From contig NC_071391.1 in NCBI RefSeq assembly GCF_022682495.2, forward strand, positions 80,007,161 through 80,071,160: 64,000 nucleotides of DNA, given 5' to 3'. Positions 11,385 to 22,837 of the stretch are shown piece by piece. Each line of letters starts with the position of its first letter. Positions within the stretch are counted from its first letter, which is position 1. The position numbers were made by a program, and so were the translations under genes. The notes beneath the pieces were generated by a model. That model searched no databases. It was not told the origin of the DNA and worked only from the letters and a program-made list of their open reading frames with translations. Source of the stretch: Desmodus rotundus. Taxonomy: Eukaryota > Chordata > Mammalia > Chiroptera > Phyllostomidae.

Positions 11385-13030
11385 ATTTTATTCAACATAT
11401 TTAGTGAGCACATACTCTGTGTCAGGTACTGTTACAGGAGCTGAAGCTATAGCAATGAACAAAACAAATACCAATCATTACCCTCCTGACACTTATATTC
11501 TGGTGGGAGGAAACTGACAATAAGCAAATAAGTAAATATAGTATATACATTAGATGGGGAAGTACTATGGACAAAATAAATCAGGGAAGGGAGTTATGGA
11601 GTACTGAGTGGGTGGTAAGCAAATTGTAATTTTAAATAGGCTAATTAGGAGAGGACTCAGTCAGAAGGGGCAATCAAGCCATACTATAAAAAGGATGAGG
11701 GTTCCAGCTATGTAAATATCTGGGAGAAGAAAACTCCGGGCTGAGTAAACAGCATGTACAAATGCCCTGTGGTGGGAGTGTGCTTTGTCCAGTTAAGGAA
11801 CATCAAGGAGGGCAATGTGGCTGAAATGGAATGAATGCGAGAAAGAATGTGAGATTAGCAAGGTGACTGGAGGGAAGAGCTTTTACATTTTTGTAAGCAC
11901 GTTTGTTTTAACTATGAGTGATATCAGAAAACTGTTGAACTTTAAAGCATGATCTGTCTTATGCTTTAATAGGATAATCTAGGCTGCTGTATTGAGTAAA
12001 TTCTGTGGGGGAGCAAGGGTGAATGTAGAAAACAGGAGTTTTTTTTCAGTAATCCAGGTGAGAAATAATATAGCTTGATTCAGGATAGCAGCAATGGTGG
12101 ATAGTGGTAAGAAGTTTGAATCCAAATATAGTTTGAGATTAAGTCAACAGGATTTGTGATGGATGAGATATGTGGTAGGAGAAAAAAAAAATAAAAGATG
12201 TCTCTACAGTTTTAAGCTGATCCATTTGCCATGAACTAAAATAAGGAAGACTATGGGAGGAGCAAGTTCTGAGGTGAGGCATGTTGTATTTGAGATATTT
12301 ATTGGACATTCAAGTAGAAATATTGTGTAGCACTTTGGTACCTTGTCTTACTGTGCTTCACTTTATTATGCTTCACAGATGTTGTATTTTTAACATAGTG
12401 AAAGCAAGACTCTCTACTGGCAAGAAGATTACAACTCAATTTAATGTGGTAGTTGCTTTATTGCAGTGGTTTAGAGCTGAACTTGCAATATCTTTAAGGT
12501 ATGCCTGTTTATGAGACTAAGAGCTAGGGAAAAAATCCATACTGAAGACATAAATTTTTGAGTCATCAGCATGTAGATGGTATCTAACTTATAAGCCTGG
12601 ATGAGATCACCAATGAAACAAGTTTAAATAGAGCAGAGAGTCCTGGGGTGCCCCAACATTTAGAGGTTGTGAATATGAAGCAGAACCAGCAAGGGAGTCT
12701 CAAAAGAGAAGCCAATGAGATAGATGGAAAACCAGGAATGTGTAGTGTGCTGAAAGCCAATCAAAAGAAGCTACGGAGGGAGTGATAAGACATAACCAAT
12801 ACTGCAGTAGCTCAAGATGAATGATTACTGAGAATCCATCACTGCAGTTAGAAACATGGTAGTCACTGATGACTTGCTAGGACAGTTTTCAGTGTGGAGT
12901 GGTAGGGCAGAAAGCCTGATTAAATTGAGTTTAAGAGAGAATGAGGACAGAGGAACTGGATATAGCAAGTATAGACAATCCTTCTAATGAGCTTTCTTCA
13001 AATTGATCAGAGAAATGGAACTGAAGTTAG
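11385..13030 (+). repeat. Ancient ~1.6-kb dispersed mammalian repeat, carrying a nested Tigger
   Basis: The order of phrases matches a recurrent mammalian repeat: gagcacatactctgtgtcag, cttatattctggtgggagga, cagcatgtacaaatgccctg, taggataatctaggctgctg, gagtcatcagcatgtagatg, ggggtgccccaacatttaga and atagcaagtatagacaatcc. It is interrupted at about 12331-12507 by a Tigger-like insertion, after which the repeat resumes (actgaagacataaatttttg). Fragments of apparently the same family lie at 10705, 33420 and 51745. The family name is uncertain. Confidence 0.55.
12331..12507 (+). mobile_element. Tigger1-like pogo element, internally deleted, nested in the older repeat
   Basis: The left end, taccttgtcttactgtgctt then cactttattatgcttcacag, corresponds to one Tigger1 terminus. 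The right end, gaacttgcaatatctttaag then gtatgcctg, corresponds to the other. Only about 180 bp remain, so it is a MITE-like derivative without transposase. Flanking TA duplications are blurred by divergence. Confidence 0.6.
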
Positions 13031-14334
13031 AGAATATAGAATTGGTTTTATTGTTTGTTTATTTTTCAGGAAATAAAAACATGATATCCATACAGTCTAC
13101 GTAACCCTATTGTCTTTATTGGAAGAGTAACAACTAGATACCCAAATTAGGGACAGACTGAAGTGTGGGTACTTATATCGTTGTGTTCTTCTGTAAGAGA
13201 TCAAATGTAATAGATTGGATTCTTTCAGAAATTTTTTTTATTTAATTAACCTAACAATTGGAATAGTTTGACTTGAAATAAACCAAATTGTAAAATCATA
13301 GGCCCTAAAATTGATAATCGAAGTAAAAATTTAATAGTGATTACTAGTCCTGGCTGATTTCACTCATAGAAGAACATTGTCAAATTAATTACAACTTTAA
13401 TGCAGTAATTTGGTGGCCAAGCTATGAAATTTTGATCATTTAAGACATCACTTTGAATTTAAGGAAGAATCACAAAATATAGGGCTACAAGAAACTTTGA
13501 AGAGGATTTAATGTATACATTTTATCAATTGGTAGCTTGAGCCCCAAAGATTAAGATGACCTACAGGGATCACAAAGCCAGTTAAACAGGGTGGGAACCA
13601 GAACATAGTTCTACGGTACCAAGTAAAGGCCCATTCTACTACGTCTCAGGTTCATTTCATTTGATTCATTTCATTCATGAATTCTGTCGTGCCCCAGGTC
13701 TTATGCCATTTGTAGAAAGGAGAAGGAGAAGGGGGACTGATGGTTTCTGGGCCTTGTGGGATAGGGATGGTCATTCCTTTTTTATAGATAGGAATAATGG
13801 GATTAAGCAAGGTCCATTAAGTTGCACCAAAAGTCAGAGTTGTATAGTACCAATGTTGCTGAATGTAGAGATCATGTAATTTCTATGCATACCAAGTGGG
13901 GAAGTGGAGCCTGATATTCTATTCACACAGTGGTGGTGGACACTTTCTCATCCAGGAAACTAAAAAGAAAAGGTGAGATAAGAATTCTTACAGAACACAA
14001 GAGGACCTTGCATTATCTTGACCCAGTAGTCCAAAGAAAGGGTAATTGATATACTGTCCTCTCATTTCTAGATAGGGTGGAGAGGCAAAGAGGGAGTGGT
14101 GAGGCTCTATAGTTGGTTACTCAGAGTTGGGTGGCTTCAACCCAGAAAACTAAACAAATTCCCATGATGCCACAACACTATATGAACATTTTTAAAAGAA
14201 GTTGGTGATGAATTTTAACTGAGCAATCTGGAATTTGGTGACTAATGATTTTGCTGTATCTTATATAACATTGAATTTAAAAACTTGAGGAACACTGGAT
14301 TTAAATAAATGGATATTAAATATAGTGGTGGAAA
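13031..14334. other. No gene seen; mostly unique, possible MIR traces
   Basis: About 1.3 kb of AT-rich non-coding DNA. 13490-13650 (agcttgagccccaaagatta, then gggtgggaaccagaacatag) could be a very old reverse MIR. I would not defend it strongly, and nothing else is recognisable. Confidence 0.35.
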
Positions 14335-14575
14335 ATATGCAGGACTGAGAATCAGAATACCTAGATTTTTTCCCTAACTCTGCCACTTACTAGCTCTGGC
14401 ACTAGTGGCAGATTCTCTGAGTCCTAGCTTCCTCAACTTTAAAATGCTTATTATGGTAAGTACTACTTCACATCGTTCTTGAGAAGAATAAATGAAATAA
14501 CATACATAAAAGTGCTTTTAAGACTCTAGAATGTCAATACAAATCTTCTTATCATCATTCTTATAAGTATTCTTA
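14335..14575 (+). repeat. MIR SINE
   Basis: A fairly complete MIR: ctgagaatcagaatacctag, then ctctgccacttactagctct, ctcaactttaaaatgcttat, gagaagaataaatgaaataa and aaagtgctttt. The central core is well preserved. Confidence 0.75.
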
Positions 14576-16574
14576 AATTTCTGAATGCAGTATAAGGTAG
14601 TTTGAACATATTAGGGTTATCTGGGAGTTTTTAGCCAGTTTCCTTGGTTTTGAAAACCAATGTTTGGGACTGGGTGACCTTGAATCAGAAGATCCAGTTA
14701 TATCTGTTGAGCCACTTCAAAAACCCCTGACTCTCAGGAGTTCTAGAGCTCTTGGAGTAAGCAATGAATTTTGGGGTGCCTCAGGCTAAAACCAAATTCC
14801 CAGGTACTACCAGAATTAATGGTAAACACTAGATTATATATTTTGGAAAATATAATAGTATTTTGGGGGTGCTGTGAGTTGGTCATCAACACTACACTGA
14901 AAATGAAAAATGTGGGCCATTCTTACTAAAAATATGGTTATGTATCTATGAGTATGTGTGTTGAACCTAGAAGATAGGGTCACTCTACTTGATTATGTAT
15001 TGCTGGCCCATCAAAAACTTGGAATTTCCAACGTGCCAGCTAAGCAACAGATGTTCCTTGGAATCAATATGAAGAAAGTGATCAGTAGAAACATCCTCAG
15101 CATATTGAGATTTTGTATGGAATTCTAATTCATTTACTTATTTTGTGCAGGAATTTAATTTAAAATCTACACAATAGAAAATCAAAGGTAAATTATAGGG
15201 ATGTGAGAAGATATAATTAGAATTCTGGCTCATCTTTTTCTTTTAAATTAAATTATTCCTTGTCTTTATTGTTTCCTACTTCATTATTGCATTCATGATT
15301 GCAATGGATAAAAAGTAAATTATTCTGATTTAATGGGTTAAAGTTACTGCCAGAGGTATTTGATAGTTGGAGTTCTCTTTAGCTTCTTGCAATTAAAATA
15401 AATTTGCACTAAGTATATACTGTTAACAATTTAAATAAAATGCCTTTTACCAGCTGAGAGCAATTCCCGTGGACAAAGTTAAGGCTGGACCTTTTTGACT
15501 TTGTGAGCAAATAATTTGATTAAAATTGACCAGCTACACTTGATTGCCCTTCACTGCAATAGAACTTGCTAATGAAAAACCCCTTTGCTTGGGACTAGCT
15601 ACTGGTGAGCATTAGGTGACTGGAATCAACTGTGTGGTTTGGGTAGAGGAGCTATTCTCTGTGTGTGAAAAGCAGAACAGGGAAACAGAAATAACCCTCA
15701 TTGGGTAAAGCAGGCCAAATGAGACTATGGTTGCCTCAGTCAGGAAGTGTTTGGTCACAAGGAACAGAAACCCACTTAACGTTACTTAAATAGAAATGAA
15801 GCACTAATTCCTAAGAAACAGGATGCCATTCAGACTGGATAGCTGATGGGAGCCCAGACAGCCTGTTAGCTTATAAACTTGTCTCCACATCAATCCTTAG
15901 ATTCACGTGGTCTCTTATTTTGCTTCTCTCTGCACAACTGCTTCATTTTTCTCTCTCTGAAGGCCAGTTTTACTGGCCATTTTCACATGAGCTTACTACA
16001 GGTACCCCAGACTAAAAGTGATGGAACCAAGTCCTGGAGTCTTATGTGTTCTGATTAAATTCCTTGGAGTTTGAGGCCCAGGTAATTCTCTTTGGAACTG
16101 ATGGTATAGTCTGGCCTTCAGGATCCCCAGAATTCTGAGTGAGTCTCAGAACCCCAGGGAGCAGCAAAGCTCTGATGGCTGGGTCCCAAGGTATTGGCTC
16201 GGCTTGGTTAGGAAGAACCCTGGGGAAAATTGAGAGGCCTGCAGGCATTCTTAGCTTCCTTACTTGTTTCCCTCTAGATGTCATCACCCCATTTGGGGCC
16301 ATCAGTCTGCCCAGAGCTCCCTCTTCTGGTCCCCACTTTCTCTCTTTGTTAGTATGGATCTTCATCTAGAATCATTTCAACTATGTTCACTGCTATTTGT
16401 ACCTTCCTAACTATGATCTTTTCTCACTTATTCAGCTGCATTATAAATAACACCATCTAGCGAACAGGGAACCCTTCACACTCAACAAAGAGTACTTGTT
16501 TTCAAAAGGCCTCTCAAGCAATGATTGAAATGATGAGAGTGCCAGAGATTGGCTGGAGGCATTTGAGATCACAG
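14576..16574. other. No gene seen; unique non-coding sequence
   Basis: About 2 kb without a supportable gene. 15120-15560 is AT-rich with several TAAT/ATTA clusters (ttaaattaaattattcc, caatttaaataaaatgcc). 15740-16030 may hold a diverged old repeat of unnamed family (tcaggaagtgtttggtcaca, then ttacttaaatagaaatgaag), similar in type to 21260-21400. Confidence 0.35.
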
Positions 16575-16790
16575 GGGTCTTAATGTAAAGGGCAAATCAG
16601 AAAGTTTGGATTTGAATCTCAGCTTCCTCACTTTCCATTGTGAGAATTTAGAAATGTGCTTGGCAACTCTGCTCCTGCATTTTTAATCCTCTCATTTCTA
16701 CTTACCTCATAGAGTTGCCATAGGATTAAATGGATAAGGTATGCAAGTATGTAAAGTATCAGTAAATGATAATCCCTCAATTCTCCCCTC
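16575..16790 (+). repeat. MIR SINE fragment
   Basis: Pattern: tttggatttgaatctcagct, cttcctcactttccattg, ttacctcatagagttgccat, aggattaaatggataaggta and agtatcagtaaatgata. Diverged, but in the right order. Confidence 0.65.
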
Positions 16791-16830
16791 ATCCCATGCC
16801 TTTCATTAACTCTCATTACCAGGACAGTCA

Positions 16831-17039
16831 CCTTAGAGCAGGGGTGTCAAACATTTTCACCAGGGGCCACATCAGCTTTGTTGTTGCCTTCAAAGGGCAG
16901 AATGTAATTTCAACTCCTTAACAGTTAAGGAGTAGTTACATTTATACAGTCCTAAAATTATTTCAGCCCTTTGCAGGCAACTGTGAGGCTGATGTGCTCC
17001 CCCCCTCATGCAAATGAGTTTGACACCCTTGCCTTAGAG
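16831..17039. mobile_element. Foldback non-autonomous hAT element with perfect 8-bp target duplication
   Basis: The element is 16839-17031. It begins caggggtgtcaaac and ends gtttgacacccttg, so its ends are inverted repeats of hAT type (CAGGGGTGTCAAAC). It is flanked by identical 8-bp copies of ccttagag at 16831-16838 and 17032-17039, the length expected of hAT transposase. The two halves are inverted copies: ggccacatcagctttgttgt on the left pairs with the reverse complement of the region reading ctgtgaggctgatgtg. The centre, ctccttaacagttaaggag, is a palindrome. It has no coding capacity and would have been mobilised in trans. Confidence 0.9.
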
Positions 17040-17140
17040 TAAGACCAACACCCTGTGGGCGCCTTTAAAAATACTAGTGGCTCCTTTCTCCAGGACAGCT
17101 ATTTCTCACCTTCTATGTATAGATTATAGATAGGATACCA

Positions 17141-17994
17141 CGTTGGGAACTGCCCTGCCTGGTTTCAGAAACTAACCCCTCATGGCTAAGGCAGAGTGAG
17201 AGACCTTGGGTCCCTAAGTCACTAAGGAGACAAAGCTTATCTCCCTGGCAGGAGCACCACCTCTGCCCCCTTCACTTCACCCTGCCTGGACCCCAGTGCA
17301 TGACCAGTTAGCCAATGACGGGTAAGATTCCTCAAAGGAGGGACAACCTAAGACAGGCACGGTCATGAGGGGGCCCTCAGGGAAGGACTTGGAGGGCTAT
17401 GGAGAACGGGGGTGATGGACCCTTGCCCCTCGGCTTTGACATAGCCTGAGTTCTCATTCTGTCTGCAAGAAGTCTCCTAATCTTTTGGCTGCCTTACTTC
17501 CCCTGTTCAACCTAACCCTGAAACAATGCTAGAGGTGGGTGTGGTCCTGTGCTGGAAAGGGCGGGTTCCCCGGGGATCAGGCCTAAGAAAGAATACATAA
17601 AATCTGTGAAACCTGCTTTGCTAATACCCTCAATTTAAATGATAAGGGTCCAAGCCTGAAATGAGTTTGTTTCCCCAAAGTTTTATGACCCCTTAGATAT
17701 CTGACCCTGACTCAAAATAAGCCCTTAGAGTTCTTTGAATGTTATCTATTTGATTATTACTGCCTGACAATGACTGATGAGCTTTCCATATATGACCTAT
17801 ATTCCTATGCAAATTAAGCCAATAAAAGCCTGTCGAGGCAAGGGTTGGGGCACTGTCCCCTTGAGAGAGTGGCCATGCCATCACTTTTCCTCCACAGTAC
17901 TAGGTAGTCCGTGTGAATTTGTCTCATCTCAGCCACAGCGCCGGCGGACATTGCTTGCCGGTGACCACGTCAATACCATGTTCTCCCAATTGCA
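17141..17994 (+). mobile_element. Solo ERV LTR (plus strand)
   Basis: An LTR-like block that starts about cgttgggaactgccctgcct (probably TG mutated to CG) and ends ccaattgca. It has an AATAAA at 17821-17826, followed by an R/U5-like segment (agagagtggccatgccatca, then cttttcctccacag). That segment is shared with the second LTR at 20338 in the opposite orientation, so the two LTRs are related. No internal gag/pol/env-like sequence lies on either side, so this is a solo LTR left by LTR-LTR recombination. The exact ends and target duplication are not resolved. Confidence 0.65.
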
Positions 17995-18204
17995 GGTATA
18001 GTTAGTTACTACTTCTAAGGCAGCAAAGGGGCTCAAGACAAAGAGGCACTTTGGATCTAAAAGGTGGCTGCTGGCTTCCTGGCCCAAAGAAACCATGGGG
18101 ACACATTCTGAATGGCACCACCTTTTATCCTGGAAGCCTCTTTTTTAAACAGTTATATTAATTTCTACATGAGCATGTCCTCAAACATGGAAACAATCAT
18201 AAGA

Positions 18205-18480
18205 TAGTGATCTTTTCTTTTTATTTTTTAATTACAGTTTACATTCAATATTATTTTGTATTAGTTTCAGGTGTACATCATAGTGGATAGATAGTCATAT
18301 ACAAAGTGTTCCCCCTGATATGTCCAGTACCCTCCTGGCGCCATACATAATTATTATAATATTACTAACTATATGTCCTATGTTATAATTTATATCCCTG
18401 TGACTATTCTGCGACTACCAATTTGTGCTGCTTAATCCCTTCACCTTTTTCTCTCAGCCTCCCAAACCCCACCCTAAGTA
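18205..18480 (-). repeat. Old L1 3' UTR fragment (laurasiatherian type)
   Basis: On the plus strand it reads aattacagtttacattcaat, attagtttcaggtgtacatc and atgtccagtaccctcctgg, the reversed 3' UTR of older L1s. It is distinct from the L1 lineage of copies A-C. Confidence 0.6.
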
Positions 18481-18539
18481 ATGATCTTATCAACAACCAC
18501 TACATATTCACCAGTTTCTGTGTTTACCATATCAAGTAT

Positions 18540-18700
18540 TTCCATATTATCTCAGAAAACATTAAAAATCATTGTCCTATTTTACAGACAAGGAAACTAA
18601 GATTCAGAGGTGTTCAGTGACCACACATGGTATTATGTATTGAAAGGTATAGGGATTCCAGCTCCAAAAATGATGATTTTAACCACTTGCAATATATTAC
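18540..18700 (-). repeat. MIR SINE fragment (reverse)
   Basis: Reads ttacagacaaggaaactaag, gattcagaggtgttcagtga and ttttaaccacttgcaatata, the reverse-strand MIR order. Confidence 0.6.
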
Positions 18701-18884
18701 TATGTGTCATAGTGCTTCCTGTGCTGCATTATTTGTCCCTGTTCCTCATCACAGTGCTGACAAAGATACTTGGAAGTTCCTGATCCCCATAAGCCATAGC
18801 ACTGCCAGGTTCCATGGAGAATCTGTAGCCCCACAACTGAGATCCAAGCCTCACCTGCCTCATTGATCCACGACTCTGTTACTC

Positions 18885-19018
18885 AAAGGTCAACACTTGG
18901 ACCAGTAGTGTCACCTGGGAGCTTGTTAGAAATGCACAATCTCACATTATACCTATGAATATAAACTAGTATTGAGTATTGAGTATAAACTAGTATTAAG
19001 TTTGAGAAAAACTGATTT
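18885..19018 (+). repeat. MER5A-like hAT-Charlie fragment
   Basis: It contains ggaccagtagtgtcacctgg and gagcttgttagaaatgcaca near its left end and an aagtttgagaaaaactg right end. These are diagnostic of the MER5A group of non-autonomous hAT elements. Confidence 0.6.
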
Positions 19019-19139
19019 GGGGTGTGAACCATAGTGGATGCAGATTATTTAACTGCTGAGAGTATTTTTTCAGTGTGTTAATCTCCTTTCTGCATTAGCT
19101 ACAATGTTTGATCAGTGTGCGCTATCTCTACCATGGAGC

Positions 19140-19208
19140 TTTTTCCTCCCCTCCCCTCCCCTCCCTTTCCCTTTTCCTTTCCCTTCTCTTCCCTTCCCTT
19201 TCCTTTTA
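19140..19208. repeat. Polypyrimidine tract, (CCCTT)n-like
   Basis: About 65 bp of c/t only (cctcccctcccctcccctcc, then cttttcctttcccttctctt). Read on the minus strand it is an A/G tract just after the AATAAA at about 19216, which is why a degraded poly(A) tail of a retrocopy is considered for 19209-19500. Confidence 0.8.
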
Positions 19209-19500
19209 CAGCTTTATTCAATAGTAGTTTCTTTGCTGACCAGGAAAGAATTTAGCTTGTGGGAGGAACACTTGCCTTACCCCAAATAGAAGGCACTGCT
19301 CAGTTCTTTCATTGTAGAGTTCAGCCCCAATGATTTGGTGAAGATTTTCAAGCTCAAAGGAAAAGGGATGTTCTTTTATTGCTGAACCTAGGCCTCTCCT
19401 TTTTTCCTTCCCACTTTGGATTTGAATACAGCACAACTGCATGTATGACAACTGTCTGTCTCTGAAGTGATACATGCTAAAGATGTCAGCTGCTGAATAC
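19209..19500 (-). pseudogene. Possible retrocopy or 3' exon of unknown gene
   Basis: On the minus strand an open stretch of 85 codons (19475-19218) is followed 3' by ttgaataaagctgtaaaagg and then a purine-only tract. That is the layout of a processed transcript with AATAAA and a degraded poly(A) tail. The peptide contains FSFELENLHQIIGAELYNER, which I do not recognise. A GTAAGG follows the segment ending CTTCTATTTGG, so an exon-intron border is an alternative reading. There is no target duplication and no identified parent gene. This is a weak call. Confidence 0.25.
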
Positions 19501-20124
19501 CCAGAGGAGTCCCTTTTACTGTGTTGCTCAAAAGATATTTCTGTCTTATTTTAAGAGCAAAGAGACCCAGATAAGGGGGAATTCATTCCTTTAATGTGGT
19601 AATAGAAGAGCACTGGGCCTTTAATTCTGGTAAAACAGAGGTTTCAAGTAATTCTTTAATGTAATACCTTTGAATTGTATTGAGGTTGGTGAAAATAGGA
19701 GGTCAACTTGTCCTTGGTGCTTGTCAAACAATTACAATAGATCACTTATTAAGTCTTTTAAAAATCCTATAAATTAGAGATGCAGTGGAACAAGAGAGCT
19801 TCCCAGACCCCAGTGCACCTATCCTCCTTCTGTTTCAGCCATGATTACAAGTCCACAGAAAAGACTTTGAGCTGGGAGATCTGGTCCCATGATGGTCCAG
19901 AAGAATAAAGGTTGGTTCCCAGAGCTGCTGAGAATGTTGCTCACATGGCTCAGATGGAGAAGTCTAGAAACCTTGGAAGGGGGAGTTTTACATAATTTGA
20001 CCATTGCCTCGTGGGGCCCTGGAATGATTAAAGTGTGGTTTTTGGGGAAGGGCTATCCTCTGGGGAAGATAAAAAAGGTATAGGGTTGGGAGAGAACTTT
20101 GTCATCATGTGTGCTAAGAATCAT

Positions 20125-21250
20125 TCTTCCCTCTTGGCTATAAAACTAATACATGCATGTTATAGAGAATTTGGAAAACACAGGAAGGTCTGCAGAGGGA
20201 AATAACCCCACTAGCCATAATAATTATTTATAATGGGTTGTATTTCCTGTCAGATATGCACATTTTTCATTTAATATTATTTGTGATCTTTAGTAACTAT
20301 TGTTAAAAACACAATTTTAAAGGTTACTCCATACAGATGTGATGCGGATCCTGCCTGCAGGATCCTGTATTGTGGAGGCAATAGACAAATACACCTGGGC
20401 TACAGAAATCCTGTGGAGAAAAAGGAATGGCATGGCCACTCTCTAAGTGAGAGAGGGCAAGAGGGCTAGAGAGAGACCAAGAGAGAGAGCTGACCCATGC
20501 CTGGACTTTTATTGTCTTTTAGACTTTTATTAAAGGCTTTTATTGCTTTTCTGGGCACATTACATTGAGGATGGTCCTCATCTACTATGCACAGGTTCAC
20601 TTAGGTGATTACCTTTTATGGACAACAAAGGACAGAATACTGCTAATTACTTCAAAGAGAAGGATGTTACAGATCAAGGGGGAAAGTGGTTGAACTGGTT
20701 ACACCCCATACTTGGGAGGTTTAGCACTGACTTTAGGAAGTTAAAGATACTCAGTACACATTTGCTGCCTCAATTCAGGGTGAGGAAGTTCTAGCAAAAG
20801 CAAGTCTCATAGCAGCCTAGGTACAATGCAAGCCTGATTCCCCATGGGAGAACCTTTCCATGGGCCTGGGTCCTGCCCACCAACCTCGCTCCCCACTGGC
20901 TTTTTCGAGTGGGGGCTGGGCCACATTTCCCACACTTGGAACGGTTCCCCATACAGATGTGCCCAGTTTTACTTACGTAAGATTAAGTTGATCTTTCATG
21001 TTATTTATAATTTTTAGCTATTAAAAATGACTAATAAATATTCTCTAACACAAATCTCTGTGTATCCGTGATTATCTCCATAGGATACTCTTAGAAGTAA
21101 ATTATAGAGTAAAGGGTGTGATTATTTTTAAGGTTTCTGATCTATATTGCTGAATTGCCCTCTGGAAAGTGCTTCCAACATGCAGCTCCAACAGTTGAGT
21201 TTGTTAATACCTTTTGCAGCCTTATTAGATGAAGTAGCATGCATTCAGTA
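20125..21250 (-). repeat. Old L1-like sequence, interrupted by the solo LTR
   Basis: Left part: ctataaaactaatacatgca, then gagaatttggaaaacacagg and aataaccccactagccataa. Right part: attatctccataggatactc, gtaaattatagagtaaaggg and attgctgaattgccctctgg. This wording is typical of old mammalian L1 3' regions in reverse. The LTR at 20338-20951 sits between the two parts. Confidence 0.4.
20338..20951 (-). mobile_element. Solo ERV LTR (minus strand) with 6-bp target duplication
   Basis: A 614-bp block that begins tgtgatgcggatcctg and ends aacggttcccca on the plus strand (TG...CA), flanked on both sides by tacaga (20332-20337 and 20952-20957). A longer 13-bp match, ccatacagatgtg, spans both borders, so the exact edges could shift by a few bases. 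Read on the minus strand it contains three AATAAA motifs (complement of 20511-20556) followed by an R/U5-like segment (tagagagtggccatgccatt, then tttctccacag) shared with the LTR at 17141. No internal retroviral genes remain. Confidence 0.75.
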
Positions 21251-21254
21251 ATAG

Positions 21255-21400
21255 GTATTAATAAGAATAACTAATTCAAACTGGCTTAAATAGAAAGAAG
21301 TTTTATTGGCTTATGAAACTGGAGGATCACAGCTTCACTCTTTCCTCCACTGTTAGTTTCATCCTCAGTCTGATTGCCTTGTAGCCACAAGATGACTATT
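21255..21400. repeat. Possible old interspersed repeat, unnamed
   Basis: The stretch aactggcttaaatagaaaga, agttttattggcttatgaaa and ctggaggatcacagcttcac resembles a common old mammalian repeat phrase (aaataaaaagggatttattggctc type). Family and ends are unknown. Confidence 0.35.
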
Positions 21401-21714
21401 AGTGATGTAATACTTTTTTTCTATCTTGAGGACAAAAGGATTCATTTCAGTATGACAACCACTGATAAAAGTCATTATGTTGACCAGTTTAAGCCAGGGT
21501 CCCCAAACACTGAGGATGGGGGTCCTGTTACCCTGATATGCACTACCACTCAAGAATCACCTAGGGGTGGACTGAAGGTCAAGCCCACCCTTGCTTCTTT
21601 GTTGCTTACAACAGCAAAGGTATGTAATGGGTATTGGCAAGGCAACCACTTGTTATGTCTTATACACATGGTTAAATATTGTCAGTTTTAAAACTTTATC
21701 AACATAATAGGCAA

Positions 21715-21850
21715 AAACAGTATTCCATTGCTGTTTTACTTTGCATTTCTTTGATTACAACTGACATTTAAAATACGTATTGGCTGTTTGTACATCTTCT
21801 TCTTTAGTGAACTGCTTCTTCAGGCCCTTCTCTCACTTAAATCCATTCAC
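21715..21850 (-). repeat. Old L1 ORF2-end fragment (reverse)
   Basis: Plus-strand text: ttgcatttctttgattacaa, ctgacatttaaaatacgtat, ggctgtttgtacatcttctt and cttcaggcccttctctcac. This is the diverged equivalent of the ORF2 C-terminal region seen at about 2740-2860 in copy A. Confidence 0.6.
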
Positions 21851-21895
21851 TTACAGATGGTAAAACTGTATTTAGGAGCTTGAACATGCAGAACA

Positions 21896-22053
21896 GCAGT
21901 TTTCATCCTGGTTGTGCATTAAACTCATTTAGAGAGTTTCAAATCAATATGTTGTAATGACCCCATCTCCACAGAATCTGATTTAAATCATGCAAAGTAT
22001 GTTTTAAAATCTCCCCTGGAGATTCTAAGTTGCTTTCAGGGTTGAGAAATGCT
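21896..22053. repeat. MER5/MER58-type hAT-Charlie MITE
   Basis: The left end, cagttttcatcctggttgtg, and the right end, cagggttgagaaatgct, are degraded inverted ends of the CAGTGGTTCTCAACC type. The interior has cattaaactcatttagagag and ccacagaatctgatttaaat. The subfamily is not certain. Confidence 0.55.
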
Positions 22054-22837
22054 AACTTTTTAAAACACTCTTGCTCAAGACTACCTATATTTCTTTCACA
22101 TTGAACCTAAATTTGCTTCTTTAGTACTCTGTGATCCTAAAAGATATTCTAAACAGCTCTAGTAAAGTGAAGTACTTCTTCAAGCACTGGGGGAAAAAAA
22201 CAGAATGAGATGAATATTCACGACCACTTAGTAGATATAAGTCAAGCAATTAGCAGTAGTGCTTAGACTCACTATTTATTGGCCCCCTCCTTTCTGATTA
22301 AAAGACAAAGGTAAAGATGTCCCTCAGAAACTCAATTCCAGAACAGTATATTTGTAAAGAGGGAGCTAAACAGGAATGAATATCTGTTGAAAAGCAGAAA
22401 AGTATTTACTTCCACCTTGCTTGGTTATGGCATTATAGCTGTACCACAGAAACAAATGGTGTTATGCTTGGTTTATTCCCACTCCTGAAGAGCCCAGGGA
22501 AATGTGAGCAGAAATTTTAACAAATGATGGTGCTTCCATTAAGCAAATATTCTGTGTGCATCTGCCTTCTCCTTGTTTGGGGAATAACAAGGTATTTGTT
22601 ATTCCCAGAATGTGTTGAGTCAATGCAATCAAGTGAGAAACTTTGTTCCTTCCAACACTGTCCTGACAAATTTGTTAAATTTTTGTTTTTAAATCTGAAG
22701 CACCTCACTGCTTCAAATCATCAGTCAGAAGAAATTGCTTCATAAATGTTCTTTTCTTGGCTATAACTAAAATGTGCTTCCTCCTTCAATATTCAAGAGG
22801 GCTATTAAGGCCTTTGAATACTAAGAGGAAAGCTCAC
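22054..22837. other. No gene seen; unique sequence
   Basis: About 780 bp with only short chance reading frames on both strands. No repeat or motif is recognised. Confidence 0.4.
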
